A DNA stretch of 64,000 nt, taken from Litorimonas sp964565335 (lineage in GTDB: Bacteria > Pseudomonadota > Alphaproteobacteria > Caulobacterales > Maricaulaceae). A model generated the notes under the pieces. It was not told the origin of the DNA. It ran no database searches and was given only the letters and a program-made list of their open reading frames with translations. This document shows, one piece after another, positions 63,125-64,000 of this stretch (within the stretch, counting starts at the first letter, position 1; every line of letters starts with the position of its first letter). The stretch lies in the NCBI GenBank assembly GCA_964565335.1, contig CAZMEN010000008.1, positions 1 to 64,000 on the forward strand, given 5' to 3'. Position numbers and translations under genes: made by a program.

Positions 63125-64000
63125 ATGAACGCTCATTCCTTTCAAACAGTCTCCGATATCCGTATTGAAAATGGCGGCGCGGCGAAACTTGACTATTACA
63201 TTGACGGGCTCTGCACGAATAAACGGGTCGCGGTCATTACCGACAAAGGTCTCGTCGCTCTTGGCCTGTTAGACGCCTCGCTCGCCGCATTGCGTGATGC
63301 GGGGTATGAGGTCATAGTCTTTGACGCCGTCACCGCCGATCCGCCCGAAGCCACGGTGTTGCAAGGCGTGGAGGCCGTAAAGGATTTCGGCGCAGGCCTT
63401 GTCATCGGCTTTGGCGGGGGCAGTCCGATGGATACGGCAAAAGTCATTGCATATCTCGCCGCCAACCCTCGCCCCATTCAAGAGATATACGGCGTCGGCC
63501 TCGCGTCGGGGCGAAGCCTTCCGCTAATGCTCATCCCGACCACGGCAGGCACAGGGTCAGAAGTCACGAATGTTGCCATCATCACCACAGGCAAAACGGA
63601 AAAGAGCGGCATTGTCGCGGACTCGCTTTATGCGGACCGCGTCCTGCTCGACAGCGCGCTGACCGTCGGCCTGCCCGCCTCTATCACGGCAGCGACTGGC
63701 ATAGACGCCATGGTGCATGCGATTGAAGCCTATACCTCCGTCAAACAGAAAAACCCGATTTCAGACGCCCTCGCGCTCACGGCTTTGGGCAAGCTCCGTA
63801 ATTCCATTGTGCAGGCCTGCCGCGAACCCGACAATTTGAGGGCGCGCGAAACCATGCTCATCGGGGCGCTACTTGCGGGGCAAGCTTTTTCCAACGCCCC
63901 CGTCGGCGCCGTTCACGCCCTCGCCTATCCGCTCGGTGGTTTTTTTCATGTGCCGCACGGTCTCTCTAACGCGCTCGTCCTCACGGAAGTCTTGAAATAT
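63125..64000 (+). CDS. Iron-containing alcohol dehydrogenase, cut by window end
   Basis: The frame opens at ATG 63125 and stays open to the last base (292 codons), so the C-terminus is outside. It is a group III metal-dependent alcohol dehydrogenase. The NAD loop is VIGFGGGSPMDTAKVIA, then LMLIPTTAGTGSEVTNVAII. Metal ligands are the Asp and His of TGIDAMVHAIEAYTS and the histidines of VHALAYPLGGFFHVPHGLSN. It would oxidise an alcohol or reduce an aldehyde with NAD(P)(H); substrate class is not readable. It diverges from the acetate operon. The opposite-strand frames here are shadows. Confidence 0.9.
   Translation, partial: MNAHSFQTVSDIRIENGGAAKLDYYIDGLCTNKRVAVITDKGLVALGLLDASLAALRDAGYEVIVFDAVTADPPEATVLQGVEAVKDFGAGLVIGFGGGSPMDTAKVIAYLAANPRPIQEIYGVGLASGRSLPLMLIPTTAGTGSEVTNVAIITTGKTEKSGIVADSLYADRVLLDSALTVGLPASITAATGIDAMVHAIEAYTSVKQKNPISDALALTALGKLRNSIVQACREPDNLRARETMLIGALLAGQAFSNAPVGAVHALAYPLGGFFHVPHGLSNALVLTEVLKY

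Noticed and set aside
1..64000. CRISPR array, rRNA, complete tRNA or replication origin
   Set aside because: I found no regular repeat-spacer pattern, no rRNA-like segment, no full cloverleaf and no DnaA-box cluster by reading.

Overview
The window looks like an alphaproteobacterial chromosome, most likely a marine prosthecate relative of the Hyphomonadaceae/Maricaulales/Caulobacterales. The clues are Caulobacter-type TonB receptors next to tryptophan-halogenase-like genes, a DUF4212/Na+ symporter/acetyl-CoA synthetase module, and alphaproteobacterial conjugation-gene relics. The taxonomic call is an inference from gene content, not from a marker gene.

Layout. (1) 0-2.8 kb is a dead integrative/conjugative element: integrase, a small ORF, a CopG-like conjugation regulator and a DUF3363 relaxase, all with in-frame stops or frameshifts. 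(2) 3.3-11.9 kb is an unusual phospho-signalling and protease cluster. It holds a PP2C phosphatase, two cytoplasmic FHA proteins, two single-pass membrane proteins with an outer trypsin-like domain and an inner FHA domain (one protease-dead), a divergent membrane Ser/Thr kinase, and a second operon with a secreted trypsin-like protease, a lipoprotein and a peptidoglycan-binding-like protein. It is the best candidate here for an undescribed system. (3) 11.9-16.4 kb is decayed: an IS3-family transposase relic, a tRNA-end-like repeat, an integrase N-terminal fragment, a KDG kinase pseudogene and a frameshifted class I aldolase. (4) 16.9-30 kb is a complete glycogen locus: glgP-glgB diverge from glgC-glgA-(glgX-malQ fusion)-pgm. 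(5) 30.1-36.3 kb is a ruined uronate-type sugar locus: beta-propeller glycosidase-like, integrase and KDG kinase scraps, a TonB receptor with a stop codon, a mannonate-dehydratase-like relic and a GntR-type operator. It ends at a second copy of the tRNA-end-like repeat. (6) 36.5-47.7 kb is an intact TonB receptor, four tandem halogenase-family genes (one catalytically dead), a TPR-like protein and a secreted binding protein, tied together by two LacI-type palindromes. (7) 47.8-64 kb is more housekeeping-like: an unknown secreted protein, an RND efflux pump, a large phytase-like lipoprotein, a broken acyl-CoA synthetase, acetate uptake and activation genes, and an iron-containing alcohol dehydrogenase cut by the window end.

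How it fits together. Glycogen genes make, branch, debranch and phosphorolyse the storage polymer, and Pgm links glucose-1-P to glucose-6-P. The TonB/halogenase block is probably a sugar-responsive outer-membrane uptake regulon. Acs with the DUF4212/SSS pair takes up and activates acetate. Many genes are interrupted. Several nonsense codons can be explained by single G:C to A:T changes. Some frameshifts sit in short homopolymers and could be assembly errors.
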